Part shown: in pieces, positions 17,758 through 25,738 of the stretch | Position numbering within the stretch: position 1 is the first letter of the stretch | Layout of the letters: each line of letters begins with the position of its first letter | NCBI GenBank assembly: GCA_040219355.1 | Contig: JAVJSN010000015.1 | Location: 434,001 to 498,000 of the forward strand | Source: MH13 sp040219355 | GTDB taxonomy: Bacteria; Pseudomonadota; Alphaproteobacteria; Rhizobiales; MH13 | DNA length: 64,000 nucleotides | Direction of reading: 5' to 3' | Translations under genes and position numbers: made by a program | Notes under the pieces: model-generated | The model's input: only the letters and a program-made list of their open reading frames with translations | Databases searched by the model: none | Told to the model about the DNA's origin: nothing

Positions 17758-18451
17758 GATGCCACTCCACACGCCAGCTATGTCCATGGGTGCCGGCTTT
17801 GTTGCGCAAAAGGGTGAGGTCGAAGGTCGGGTATCCCGGTGCATTGGCGGCCAGGGCTCGTGATGGAGCTGAGCGCACCTGCCAGCGGGTGAAAGCGGTG
17901 CTTGGCTGCTCTGGTGTGGCGGCGCGTAGCAGCAGCGGGGTGATGCCCGACTGCTCAGCAGCTAAGGCCAAGCGGCGTGTGGCGGTTAGATCAAGCTCTT
18001 TGGGGTTGCTCCAAGCTTCGATCAGCACGGCACCCAAAGACGCACAGCGCACCGCTTCAAGTCCTGCAGACAAGAGGTGGATTGGCTTGCGTACGTGCAC
18101 CATGATCAAACGAGCTGGATCAAGCCCGATGGCGCAGAGCCCATGCGGGTAGAGCCGTCCCATCTCGCTCTCACTCATGGCTTGGCGAATCCAAACCACA
18201 GGTCGGGTTTCGTTGGGGTGCTTTTGAGTTGCTAGTCTTTGCGCAAGGGCAGCGGCAAACCCGCTATTGGCCACCATGTCAGACACCTCCGCGGCATAGG
18301 CTTCATGAAGAAACCCAAGCGGAAGACCACCTTTCAACTGTTCGTCGATGCCGTGCACGCCAAAGGCAAGCTGACCACGCTCTCGGTATGCGTGATTGCT
18401 GGGTGTTAGCGCTTCCAATTGGCGCTGTAGCTGGGTGACGGACGGGTTCAT
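17591..18451 (-). CDS. imuA: ImuA, RecA-like partner of the ImuB-DnaE2 mutasome
   Basis: The 286-residue product matches ImuA: FGVHGIDEQLKGGLPLGFLHEAYA is the RecA/SulA-like opening, and the order imuA-imuB-dnaE2 is diagnostic. Known ImuA has weak similarity to RecA and inhibits RecA activities; here the Walker A region is degenerate as usual. The last 55 codons overlap imuB. A LexA motif ends 38 bases and starts 23 bases upstream of the ATG. The Shine-Dalgarno is weak. Confidence 0.88.
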   Translation of the reverse strand: MNPSVTQLQRQLEALTPSNHAYRERGQLAFGVHGIDEQLKGGLPLGFLHEAYAAEVSDMVANSGFAAALAQRLATQKHPNETRPVVWIRQAMSESEMGRLYPHGLCAIGLDPARLIMVHVRKPIHLLSAGLEAVRCASLGAVLIEAWSNPKELDLTATRRLALAAEQSGITPLLLRAATPEQPSTAFTRWQVRSAPSRALAANAPGYPTFDLTLLRNKAGTHGHSWRVEWHHDLGQFRSIEHRLGKPAHDRWKSQKPRFGEPVSGAVVPLSARQSIAATERRTATG

Positions 18452-18473
18452 GGCTCAAAAGCTCAAATATGTT

Positions 18474-18488
18474 GTTCATGATTTGTTC
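18474..18488. promoter_or_regulatory. LexA (SOS) box of imuA-imuB-dnaE2
   Basis: GTTCATGATTTGTTC is an exact GTTC-N7-GTTC direct repeat, the alphaproteobacterial LexA operator. It lies 23 bases from the imuA start, which is a normal place for SOS repression of this cassette. Confidence 0.85.
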
Positions 18489-18549
18489 TTATAACAAACC
18501 TGAGTGAGCCAAGAGTCAATCGCTCTGATCATTTTAGGTGTGATCTGAT

Positions 18550-18573
18550 GTGATGGCGCCTTGGCGCCATCAC
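18550..18573 (-). terminator. Stem-loop after the universal stress protein gene
   Basis: GTGATGGCGCC and GGCGCCATCAC form a perfect 11-bp inverted repeat around TT. It lies 19 bases after the stop of the minus-strand stress protein gene and before the imuA promoter. There is no T-tract, so it may be a Rho-assisted terminator or an mRNA end stabiliser. Confidence 0.5.
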
Positions 18574-18591
18574 GCAAATGCCACAGTTTGC

Positions 18592-18999
18592 TTAACGAAG
18601 CACAAGCACCGAGCACTTTGCGCGGCGCACAACGCGCGCCGTGGTTGAGCCTAGAACATAATCGGTGGCACCAGGGGCCTGCGATCCCATGATGATCAGT
18701 TCAACGCCGTTCTCGGCCGCATAATTGGCGATCTGTACGCCCGGCTTGCCGGTGATCACTTTGCATTCAATATCAGATGCGCCAGCGGCCACTGCTTCCA
18801 GCTTATCCAGAATGCTGGCGGTGAGATGGTTTTCTGACTTCACGGTCACAAACTCAGCGACAAAGCCGCTGACCTGCTCAAGCACGGTCAGAAGGGTGAT
18901 CTTTCCGCCTGGCGCCAGCATTTCACGGGCGCGGGCAAGTTTTTGCGCGACGAGTGTTTCGTGGTCGAGTGCGACTGGAATGAGGATGGAATTGTACAT
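18592..18999 (-). CDS. Universal stress protein, end of the sulfonate operon
   Basis: The 135-residue UspA-family protein starts at MYNSILIPVALDHETLV and ends with the nucleotide-binding pattern IIMGSQAPGATDYVLGSTTARVVRRAKCSVLVLR (G-x2-G-x9-G-S/T), which suggests ATP binding. A longer in-frame reading with a hydrophobic N terminus overlaps the exporter gene in another frame and is rejected. The ATG is 34 bases downstream of the exporter stop on the same strand, so it appears to be the last gene of the hps/suy operon. Usp proteins often travel with transporters, including TRAP systems; a role in sulfonate stress is inference. Confidence 0.85.
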   Translation of the reverse strand: MYNSILIPVALDHETLVAQKLARAREMLAPGGKITLLTVLEQVSGFVAEFVTVKSENHLTASILDKLEAVAAGASDIECKVITGKPGVQIANYAAENGVELIIMGSQAPGATDYVLGSTTARVVRRAKCSVLVLR

Positions 19000-19033
19000 G
19001 ATGTCCTTTCTGTCGATTGCCTTCGGGAGGGCA

Positions 19034-20098
19034 TCACCAAAGCGCGATGACACCCAAGGCGTGCAGCCCGAGCCCAAAGAAGATTGCAATAAAGATGGTC
19101 TGCGCAAGGAGAAGCGCGGCCGCTGGCTTGCCAACTTTGACCACATCGCCAAGGCGAGTCTTGAGGCCAACAGCAGCAATAGCCAGAAGCAGAAGCCAAC
19201 CTGACAGGGTGGCTGTGATCTGAGTGAGAAGAGGTGGAACGGCAAAAAGCGAGTTGATAGCGGCAAGCAGAATGAACACCACCACGAAGCCTGGCATTAG
19301 CGGCGGTCGAGCGCTGCTTGTCTCTCCGCGCTGTTCCCGTGCGGCGCTAACAAACCGGATGACAAGCGCGGCACCAATCACAATGGGGGCAAGCATGGAT
19401 ACACGCAGCAGCTTGACCAGCGTTGCGGTCTCGCCAGCCTCATTGGATATGGAAAAGCCCGCGCCCACGACTTGCGCAACATCGTGAATGGTGGCGCCAA
19501 GAAAGACCCCGGCCACATAGTCACTGAGCCCGAAGAAATTGGTCACGGGCGGGTAGGCAATCATCGCCACTGTGGAAAGCACGGTGACGCCGACAATGGT
19601 GAAAACCAGCCGGTCTTCGGACTTATCATCGCGCGGCAACACGGCAGCAATGGCAATGGCCGCTGAAGCACCGCAAATGGCCACAGCACCCGCCGACAGG
19701 AACCCAAAGCGATACTGGAATCCTGCTAGGCGGGCTGTCAGCAGTCCAAAGGCGATGGTGGCAAAAACGGCACCTGCAATGAGCAGAACGGTTGGCAGGC
19801 CAAGGCCCGTCACCATCTCAAAGCTGATGCGTGCGCCAAGTAGTGCCACACCAATGCGTAAAACAGGTTTGGCGCCATAAGCGATGCCGGCTTTGCAGCG
19901 CGGGACCTGCGACAGAAAATTCAGCATCAGGCCAATGACCAGCGCCATTAACATGGCGGGCACCTGCGAATTGTCGGCGATAAACTGGCTGGCCATGGCA
20001 ATGAGCGCGGCGAGCGCAAGCCCTGGGAAGAAATCGTAGATGCGCTGCCACCAGGTGTCCGGTGGTTCGCTGAGCGCTATGTTGGCCTGGTCTGTCAT
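19034..20098 (-). CDS. suyZ: YeiH/SuyZ-family putative sulfate/sulfite exporter
   Basis: The 354-residue membrane protein belongs to the YeiH (putative sulfate exporter, PSE) family, with about ten helices, conserved GVALLGARISFEMVTGLGLP, ICGASAAIAIAAVLP and FLGATIHDVAQVVGAG. SuyZ of sulfolactate-degrading bacteria is in this family. Here it sits in the same operon as SuyAB-like genes, which release sulfite inside the cell, so export of sulfite or sulfate is its likely job. Its ATG overlaps the stop of the upstream dehydrogenase (ATGA). The exact ion carried cannot be read from sequence. Confidence 0.8.
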   Translation of the reverse strand: MTDQANIALSEPPDTWWQRIYDFFPGLALAALIAMASQFIADNSQVPAMLMALVIGLMLNFLSQVPRCKAGIAYGAKPVLRIGVALLGARISFEMVTGLGLPTVLLIAGAVFATIAFGLLTARLAGFQYRFGFLSAGAVAICGASAAIAIAAVLPRDDKSEDRLVFTIVGVTVLSTVAMIAYPPVTNFFGLSDYVAGVFLGATIHDVAQVVGAGFSISNEAGETATLVKLLRVSMLAPIVIGAALVIRFVSAAREQRGETSSARPPLMPGFVVVFILLAAINSLFAVPPLLTQITATLSGWLLLLAIAAVGLKTRLGDVVKVGKPAAALLLAQTIFIAIFFGLGLHALGVIALW

Positions 20099-21126
20099 TG
20101 CTGACCATCGGTGATGTGTACCGGGCCACCCGCCAGTGCCTGCACCTGCTCAACATAGTGCCGGGGCACCTGGAGACCTTGCTCCTGCGCGCTTTTAACG
20201 CTCGCAGCACGGCGTTCTCCGGGCAAGCGTGCGCCTTCCAGATGGCTGATGGTGGTCAGCAACTCCTCCAGACGTTCAGAAAACCCTGACTGCTCGTGCG
20301 GCTTTAGCGCAATCAAGAACTGTCCGACGCGCGGCGGCGGGCCTTCACCGGTGAAAAAGGAGGACGCCTGGCGGCTCATGGCAGCCCCGGTTAGCAGGGC
20401 TGCCAAAATCTCCACCATGAGCGCCAACGAGGTCCCTTTGGCGCGACCAATTGGCACCATGGTGCCTTTCAGGCCTTCGTTTGGATCGGTCGTCGGGTTG
20501 CCGTTGGCGTCCAGCGCCCAGCCTTCGGGAATGCGCGCGCCAGTCTTGGCGGCATGCATCACCTTGCCGCGCGCCACGCGGCTTAGCGACAAATCGATCA
20601 CCAAAGGGGCGGCGTTTTGACGTGGGGCGGCAAAAGCAATGGGATTGGTACCGAATACGGGAACCGAAGAGCCCCATGGTGCAATCGCCGCAGGGGCGTT
20701 GGCGAACATCATTCCTACCAGGCCTTTGGTCGCCAGCGCTTCGACATGTTGCGCCAGCGCGCCGCAATGGTGCGAGTTGGTGACCGCCATTGTGGCGACG
20801 CCTTGGGTCTCTGCGGCGACTGCCCCTTTTTCGATGGCCTGTTCAAGTGCGGGGTAAGCGAAACCGAAACCGGCATCAGTCAGCAGGCTGCCGGGCGCTA
20901 AAACTCGAGTTTGTGGAAGGGCCTCACCAGCGATCTTGCCGCTCCGCACTTGCGCCACATAGTCATCAATGCGTGAGAAACCATGGCCAGTCTGGCCCTC
21001 GGCCTCCGCACCAACCAGCGCGCGGGCGACACTCTCAGCCGTCGTTAAGGGCACGCCATTGGCAACAAAGGCCGATGACACCAGCGCGTTCGCGTCTTCA
21101 AGGCTGATGCGAACCATGTCGCTCAT
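20095..21126 (-). CDS. comC: Ldh-family 2-hydroxyacid dehydrogenase, likely (R)-sulfolactate dehydrogenase
   Basis: The 343-residue product is a malate/lactate dehydrogenase of the Ldh_2 family (type-2 MDH/ComC/ureidoglycolate dehydrogenase), NAD(P)-dependent with the unusual family fold. Motifs seen: GVATMAVTNSHHCGALAQHVE, FANAPAAIAPWGSSVPVFGTNPIAFA and DLSLSRVARGKV. ComC, which interconverts (R)-sulfolactate and sulfopyruvate, is in this family and occurs beside suyAB in sulfolactate users. I start at the ATG at 21126, which has AGGAC upstream; an upstream in-frame start adds nine residues. Known loci pair ComC with a second sulfolactate dehydrogenase (SlcC) to invert (S)- to (R)-sulfolactate; no SlcC-type gene is seen here. 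Specificity is inferred from the neighbours. Confidence 0.75.
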   Translation of the reverse strand: MSDMVRISLEDANALVSSAFVANGVPLTTAESVARALVGAEAEGQTGHGFSRIDDYVAQVRSGKIAGEALPQTRVLAPGSLLTDAGFGFAYPALEQAIEKGAVAAETQGVATMAVTNSHHCGALAQHVEALATKGLVGMMFANAPAAIAPWGSSVPVFGTNPIAFAAPRQNAAPLVIDLSLSRVARGKVMHAAKTGARIPEGWALDANGNPTTDPNEGLKGTMVPIGRAKGTSLALMVEILAALLTGAAMSRQASSFFTGEGPPPRVGQFLIALKPHEQSGFSERLEELLTTISHLEGARLPGERRAASVKSAQEQGLQVPRHYVEQVQALAGGPVHITDGQQ

Positions 21127-21181
21127 GAGGCATGTCCTGGTCGCGGGCGGCAAACCGAGCCGCCCGCTTGAGTGATAAGCG

Positions 21182-22363
21182 CTAGGCGCTGCGATAGAGC
21201 TTGGTCATCGAGAACTCACGATGTCCCAGCGCTTCAGCGGCGGTGTTGCGGCCATTTGCCGTGCGGCGGATCATTTCGATCAAGGCATCACCAGCCTCAT
21301 CGATGGTCTGTTCGCGGCGCAGGATGCCTGAAACATCCACATCCACGTGCTCAGCCATGGTGCGCACGGTGCGCGGGTTGGCGGTGATCTTGATCACGGG
21401 CACGATTGGGTTGCCGACCACATTGCCTTGTCCGGTTGGGAAGGTGTGAATGACAGCGCCACCGGCGGCCATCAACGTCACGCACTCGGCAGCAGCAGAG
21501 GACGAATCCATGAAGTAGAGACCATTGCCCTTTCCAGGTGCTTCGGCTGGATCAAGAATGTCGATATATTGCGAGGTCCGGCCAATCTTCTCCAGGTTCC
21601 CCAACGCCTTCTCTTCAATGGTCGTCAATCCACCCTCGATGTTGCCTTTGGTCGGCTGACTGTCGGAGAGATCATCGGTCTGGTGCGCGAAAATCACATC
21701 GTCCTGATAGGCCTTCCACATTTTGTACCAACGCTCACCAACTTCCTCGTTGATCGCGCGCTTTTGGCAGATGTGCTCGGCTCCAGTGATTTCCGAGGTT
21801 TCACCAAAGAAACCAGTGATGCCTTCGGGCAGCAGTTTGTCGTACATGTTGCCGACAGTTGGGCAGGAGCCAAGACCGGTGGTCGTGTCGCTCTCACCGC
21901 ATTTGGTGGAAACCCAAAGCTCATTTACCGAACATTCTTCACGCTGGATTTCCGACGCTTGATGAACGAAATCCTTGGCTGCCCAAGAGGCCGCGCGGAT
22001 CGTTTCCAGGTCACCCTTCTGCTCGATGGAGAATTCTGCCACAGGCTTGCCTGTTTTGCGGATGCCATCGGCAATACGCTTGGTCCAGCCTGGCTCGATG
22101 CCGATCACGACGACTGAGTGAACGTTGGGGTTTGCTCCTGTGCCGATGATGGTGCGGAAGTGCACCTCAAGATCTTCACCGAACTGCAAACGACCATAGG
22201 CATGCGGGATCGCCAACGTGCCTTTGATGTTGTTGGCCACAGCCTCACAGGCGGCGTTTGAGATGTCGTCCACCGGCAGGATGAGAACGTGGTTGCGCAC
22301 GCCCACGCGGCCGTTTTCGCGCCGGTAGCCATGGAAAGTGATATTGGAGTATTTCGATGCCAT
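21182..22363 (-). CDS. suyB: SuyB-like large subunit of (R)-sulfolactate sulfo-lyase
   Basis: The 393-residue protein is the UxaA/GarD large domain: GYRRENGRVGVRNHVLILPVDD at the start, CGESDTTTGLGSCPTVGN with the likely Fe-S or metal cysteines, and GNVVGNPIVPVIKITANP. General pipelines call it altronate dehydratase. True E. coli UxaA carries a fused SAF domain in one chain of about 495 residues, while here the SAF part is a separate gene just upstream, as in SuyA/SuyB. SuyAB cleaves (R)-sulfolactate to pyruvate and sulfite. The HpsN-like, ComC-like and SuyZ-like neighbours support the sulfonate reading; altronate or another sugar acid remains an alternative. Confidence 0.82.
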   Translation of the reverse strand: MASKYSNITFHGYRRENGRVGVRNHVLILPVDDISNAACEAVANNIKGTLAIPHAYGRLQFGEDLEVHFRTIIGTGANPNVHSVVVIGIEPGWTKRIADGIRKTGKPVAEFSIEQKGDLETIRAASWAAKDFVHQASEIQREECSVNELWVSTKCGESDTTTGLGSCPTVGNMYDKLLPEGITGFFGETSEITGAEHICQKRAINEEVGERWYKMWKAYQDDVIFAHQTDDLSDSQPTKGNIEGGLTTIEEKALGNLEKIGRTSQYIDILDPAEAPGKGNGLYFMDSSSAAAECVTLMAAGGAVIHTFPTGQGNVVGNPIVPVIKITANPRTVRTMAEHVDVDVSGILRREQTIDEAGDALIEMIRRTANGRNTAAEALGHREFSMTKLYRSA

Positions 22364-22374
22364 GATTTTGGGTC

Positions 22375-22665
22375 CTACCAGCGTTTGGTTTTACAGTTGT
22401 GGGTGTGCAGGTGTTCGCCCTGCGCCACGTCGGCGACGATTTTGCCGATGTCTTCGCCGTATTTCATGCAGGTATCGCCGGCTTTCAGGTCTTTGAGCGC
22501 GACCTTGTGGCCAATTGGCACATCGTGCTTGGCGGTCAGGCGAAAGGTGGAATTGTCGTGGGTTATACAGCACAGCATGTCGGTGCCGGCCGTGAGCCCT
22601 TCGACCACGACAACACCGACATTGTCGGCTTGTTCATGAACGAGAAGGTGTGGAATTTCAGACAT
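22375..22665 (-). CDS. suyA: SuyA-like small (SAF) subunit of sulfolactate sulfo-lyase
   Basis: The 96-residue protein is a stand-alone SAF/beta-clip domain: LLVHEQADNVGVVVVEGL then TAGTDMLCCITHDNS, HDVPIGHKVALKDLKAGD, and a late GEHLHTHNCKTKRW. It corresponds to the N-terminal domain of altronate dehydratase and to SuyA. It is 11 bases upstream of suyB and 10 bases downstream of the alcohol dehydrogenase gene, in one operon. The two products are expected to form one cytoplasmic lyase. Confidence 0.82.
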   Translation of the reverse strand: MSEIPHLLVHEQADNVGVVVVEGLTAGTDMLCCITHDNSTFRLTAKHDVPIGHKVALKDLKAGDTCMKYGEDIGKIVADVAQGEHLHTHNCKTKRW

Positions 22666-22675
22666 GGGTGTCTCC

Positions 22676-23668
22676 TCAATGATCAGGTTTTAATAGGATT
22701 TTTGGTGCTGCAACCGTGCCAGCCCGGATAGCCTGGAAGGCAGCTTGGCCCTCTTCCAACGGCCAGTTGTTTGTCCAGTCTAGCGTGCCCAGACGGCCCT
22801 CGAACATCGCTTGGGCGGTGTCGCGGAAGTCTTGAGCGGTATAGGTGTAGGTGCCAATGAAGGTGATCTCTTGCAGCGTCATTCGGCGTATATCCAGGCC
22901 ACCGGTTGCGCTGCCGAGGCCAATATGAACAATCACGCCGCCGGGTTTGGCATGGGCGGAGGCTTGCGCGCGCGAGGCTTCGATACCGACGCCATCGACA
23001 ATGATGTCGAACAGCTGACTATCGTCCAAGCGATCGGGCGCGACGGATTTTTGGGCGCATTGTTCGTCCAGGAACACGCGCCGCTGCGTGTTGGGCTCAA
23101 CAATCAAGACATCAGGGATACCCTGGGCCTGGAGGCTGAGTGCAGCACCAAGACCAATGGCGCCGCCGCCCATAACAAGCGCATTGGCATCGCTCGGCTT
23201 GGCAAGCAGCGCCTTGCCGAGGCGTACCGCATGCCAGCCGCAGGCAATGGGTTCGGCCAAGGCGGCTTTGTCGGTGCTGATCGTCTCGGGCAGGGCAACG
23301 AGATTACGCTCGGGCATCGCCAATCGTTCGGCAAACCCGCCTTCGCGCGGTTGCATGGAGATGATCTGCCGGTCGGGGCAGAGATTGTCACGACCTGAAA
23401 CGCAGGCCTTGCAATGACCGCAGGTAACAAGTGGATTGACCGTCACCCGTTGCCCGGTGTTCGGCCCACTGGTTAGCGTGCCGCTAACTTCGTGGCCCAA
23501 GATTAGCGGCGCGGGGCGGCGCTCATCATGGCCCAAAAAGGCATGCATGTCCGAGCCGCAGATGCCGACACTTTCGACGCGCACCATGACCTCGCCATCG
23601 GCGGCTACCGGATCGGCAACATCGCGATAGGCGAACGTTTCCGGGCCTGTATAGACCAGAGCCTTCAT
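22676..23668 (-). CDS. Zn-dependent medium-chain alcohol dehydrogenase (HpsO/HpsP-type role)
   Basis: The 330-residue product is a zinc MDR dehydrogenase: CGSDMHAFLGHDERRPAPLILGHEVSG holds the catalytic zinc site, CGHCKACVSGRDNLC the structural zinc cysteines, and ALVMGGGAIGLGAALSL the NAD site. The start is the ATG overlapping the SDR stop (ATGA); a longer version is rejected. In known DHPS loci two dehydrogenases (HpsO and HpsP) convert (S)-DHPS through sulfohydroxyacetone to (R)-DHPS. This gene and the adjacent SDR are placed to fill those two roles; which is which cannot be decided here. Confidence 0.8.
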   Translation of the reverse strand: MKALVYTGPETFAYRDVADPVAADGEVMVRVESVGICGSDMHAFLGHDERRPAPLILGHEVSGTLTSGPNTGQRVTVNPLVTCGHCKACVSGRDNLCPDRQIISMQPREGGFAERLAMPERNLVALPETISTDKAALAEPIACGWHAVRLGKALLAKPSDANALVMGGGAIGLGAALSLQAQGIPDVLIVEPNTQRRVFLDEQCAQKSVAPDRLDDSQLFDIIVDGVGIEASRAQASAHAKPGGVIVHIGLGSATGGLDIRRMTLQEITFIGTYTYTAQDFRDTAQAMFEGRLGTLDWTNNWPLEEGQAAFQAIRAGTVAAPKILLKPDH

Positions 23669-24426
23669 TTGGCGGTGTATCCCCCATCCAGCATCAGCAC
23701 CTGGCCTGTCACGTAAGCCGACGCCTGTGAACACAGAAAGAGCAGCGGGCCGTCCAAGTCTTCCAACTCGCCATTGCGACCAATGCAGGTTTGCGCCGCG
23801 TTGCGTGCGGCGCGGTCTGGGTCATTGAAGACGGCGGCCGTCAGCTCGGTGCGAAAAAAACCTGGACCGATAGCGTTGGCGGTGATGCCATCGCTTGACC
23901 AGGCCTGCGCCATGGCTCGCGTCAGTTGCCCGATGCCGCCCTTTGATGCCCCGTAGGACAGGCCACCGGGAAAGGCCCGCGTGGTTTGCAAACTGGCGAA
24001 ATTGACGATGCGGCCCCAGCCAGCCTCACGCATGGCGGGCACAAGGGCCTGGCTCAAGAAAAACGGGGCGGCGAGATTGAGGTTCAAGGTTATATCCCAG
24101 CCTTCGGGCGTGACCTCGTCGGCGGGCTCTCGGTTGTTGATGCCAGCCGCATGAATCAGGATGGAGGGTGATCCGAACGGCTCGGCGACCTGCCGTGCCA
24201 CCTCTTTCAATATCGAACGATCAGAAAGATCGGCTTCGACACCCTGCACATTCGATCCGCCCTCAGCTTGAAGACTGTCCAACGCGGATTTGCGCCGCGC
24301 CACACCGACGACCTTCGCGCCTGCGCGGGCCAGCACAAGCGCCGCACGACGGCCAAGGCCAGCGCTAGCTCCTGTGACACAGGCGACGCGTCCACGCACA
24401 TCAAAGAGGGCAGATGGGTCAGTCAT
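23665..24426 (-). CDS. Short-chain dehydrogenase (HpsO/HpsP-type role)
   Basis: The 253-residue classical SDR shows the NAD(P) motif TGASAGLG near residue 19, the catalytic Tyr-Lys in YGASKGG, and a C-terminal VTGQVLMLDGGYTAK. NAAG-like IHAAGINN is also present. It overlaps the HpsN-like gene by 8 bases and the alcohol dehydrogenase by 4. In this operon it most likely oxidises or reduces the C2 position of DHPS/sulfohydroxyacetone; that substrate is inferred from neighbours, not from residues. Confidence 0.8.
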   Translation of the reverse strand: MTDPSALFDVRGRVACVTGASAGLGRRAALVLARAGAKVVGVARRKSALDSLQAEGGSNVQGVEADLSDRSILKEVARQVAEPFGSPSILIHAAGINNREPADEVTPEGWDITLNLNLAAPFFLSQALVPAMREAGWGRIVNFASLQTTRAFPGGLSYGASKGGIGQLTRAMAQAWSSDGITANAIGPGFFRTELTAAVFNDPDRAARNAAQTCIGRNGELEDLDGPLLFLCSQASAYVTGQVLMLDGGYTAK

Positions 24427-25726
24427 TCGCCGTCAGATCAAACGTCTCATCGGGGAAGTATTTGTGCAGGCGAATGTCGGCGGTGCGGGCGTGACCCTCC
24501 ATACCTTCCAGACGCGAAATACGGGCCGTGGCTTCTGCCACTGGCTTGGCACCTTCGCGGGTGGCGCGCTGCCAGGTGACGATCTTCATGAACTTGTGAA
24601 CCGAAAGACCTCCAGTGTAGGTGGCCGCGCCAGATGTTGGCAGCACATGGTTGGTTCCGGAAGCTTTGTCGCCGAAGGCAACGGTCGTCTCCTCACCAAG
24701 GAACAGCGAGCCGTAGCAGGCAAGGCGACCGAGCCACCAATCCAGATCCTCGGCCTGCACAGTCAAATGCTCAGGCGCATAGGAGTCCGAGGTTGCTGCC
24801 ATTTCCTCGCGATCGCCGCACAGAATGACTTCGGCATAATCGCGCCAGGCGGCAGCGGCATTCTCACTGTTTACCGCTGGCAGATCATCGATCAGCTGGG
24901 GAACCAGCCGCATCACCTCTTCGGCCAGATCGCGGTTATCGGTGACCAGCCAGACGGGCGAGTTGTAGCCATGCTCGGCCTGGCCAACGAGATCGGCGGC
25001 CACAACGTTCGCGTCAGCCGTTTTGTCAGCCAGGATCAAGCTGTCGGTGGGGCCGGCAATCATGTCGATGCCGACGCGTCCGAACAGAATGCGTTTGGCT
25101 TCGGCGACAAACTGGTTGCCGGGGCCAACCAAAATGTTGGCCTTGGGCAGGCCGAACAGGCCGAATGTCATCGCCGCCACACCTTGAACACCGCCCATGG
25201 CAAGGATCTTGTCCGCACCGCATTTATGCGCGGTGTAAACAATGGCCGGGTTGATGCCGACACCTGGTCGTGGTGGTGAGCAGGCAACGATGTGATCGCA
25301 GCCTGCCACTTTGGCGGTGGTCACCGTCATAATGGCACTGGCGATGTGGCTGTAGCGCCCGCCGGGAACATAACAGCCCGCCGCTGAGACAGGGATGGTG
25401 CGTTGGCCTGCGACCAGGCCCGGCACGATTTCCACCTCGATATCTTTCAAGGTGCTGCGCTGTGCTTCTGCAAAGCGCTTCACATTGGCATGGGCGAAGT
25501 CAATGTCGCGCTTCAACCGGTCTGGAACCTGTGCCGATGCTGCTTCGATATCCTGCGCAGTCAACAGAACCGGTCCGTCATACTTGTCGAACTTGGCGGC
25601 ATATTCCAACGCTTTCTCATCGCCGCCAGCCTCGATATCATCGAGGATGGTTTGAACAATCTTGTTGGTGTCTGACGCGTCGCTTTTGGCGGTGAGCGGG
25701 GCTTTTTTCAGGTATTCAATAGTCAT
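24419..25726 (-). CDS. hpsN: HpsN-like sulfopropanediol 3-dehydrogenase (HisD family)
   Basis: HpsN oxidises (R)-DHPS to (R)-sulfolactate with two NAD+ and is a relative of histidinol dehydrogenase. The 435-residue protein keeps the HisD landmarks: RTIPVSAAGCYVPGG, GPGNQFVAEAKR, DMIAGPTDSLILAD, metal ligands Gln249/His252 (GQAEHG), Asp353 (FGDKASGTNHVLP) and His412 (GHAR), and the catalytic pair Glu319-His320 (YAPEHLTV). No other his gene is nearby. The operon (TRAP transporter, SDR, ADH, SuyAB) is the DHPS context, so histidine synthesis is unlikely. The start is the ATG at 25726, preferred to a GTG three codons earlier. Confidence 0.87.
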   Translation of the reverse strand: MTIEYLKKAPLTAKSDASDTNKIVQTILDDIEAGGDEKALEYAAKFDKYDGPVLLTAQDIEAASAQVPDRLKRDIDFAHANVKRFAEAQRSTLKDIEVEIVPGLVAGQRTIPVSAAGCYVPGGRYSHIASAIMTVTTAKVAGCDHIVACSPPRPGVGINPAIVYTAHKCGADKILAMGGVQGVAAMTFGLFGLPKANILVGPGNQFVAEAKRILFGRVGIDMIAGPTDSLILADKTADANVVAADLVGQAEHGYNSPVWLVTDNRDLAEEVMRLVPQLIDDLPAVNSENAAAAWRDYAEVILCGDREEMAATSDSYAPEHLTVQAEDLDWWLGRLACYGSLFLGEETTVAFGDKASGTNHVLPTSGAATYTGGLSVHKFMKIVTWQRATREGAKPVAEATARISRLEGMEGHARTADIRLHKYFPDETFDLTAND

Positions 25727-25738
25727 TGAACGCACGTC

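Noticed and set aside
12953..17863. Many long plus-strand frames across dnaE2 and imuB
   Set aside because: They are mirror frames of strongly supported minus-strand genes in G+C-rich sequence.
21182..22665. Altronate dehydratase (uxaA) for the SAF plus UxaA-like pair
   Set aside because: The SAF domain is a separate gene as in SuyAB, and no uronate or altronate gene is in the operon; kept only as an alternative.
24419..25726. Histidinol dehydrogenase (hisD) as the name of the HisD-family gene
   Set aside because: No other his gene is close, and the operon carries a TRAP importer and SuyAB-like genes, which fits HpsN better.
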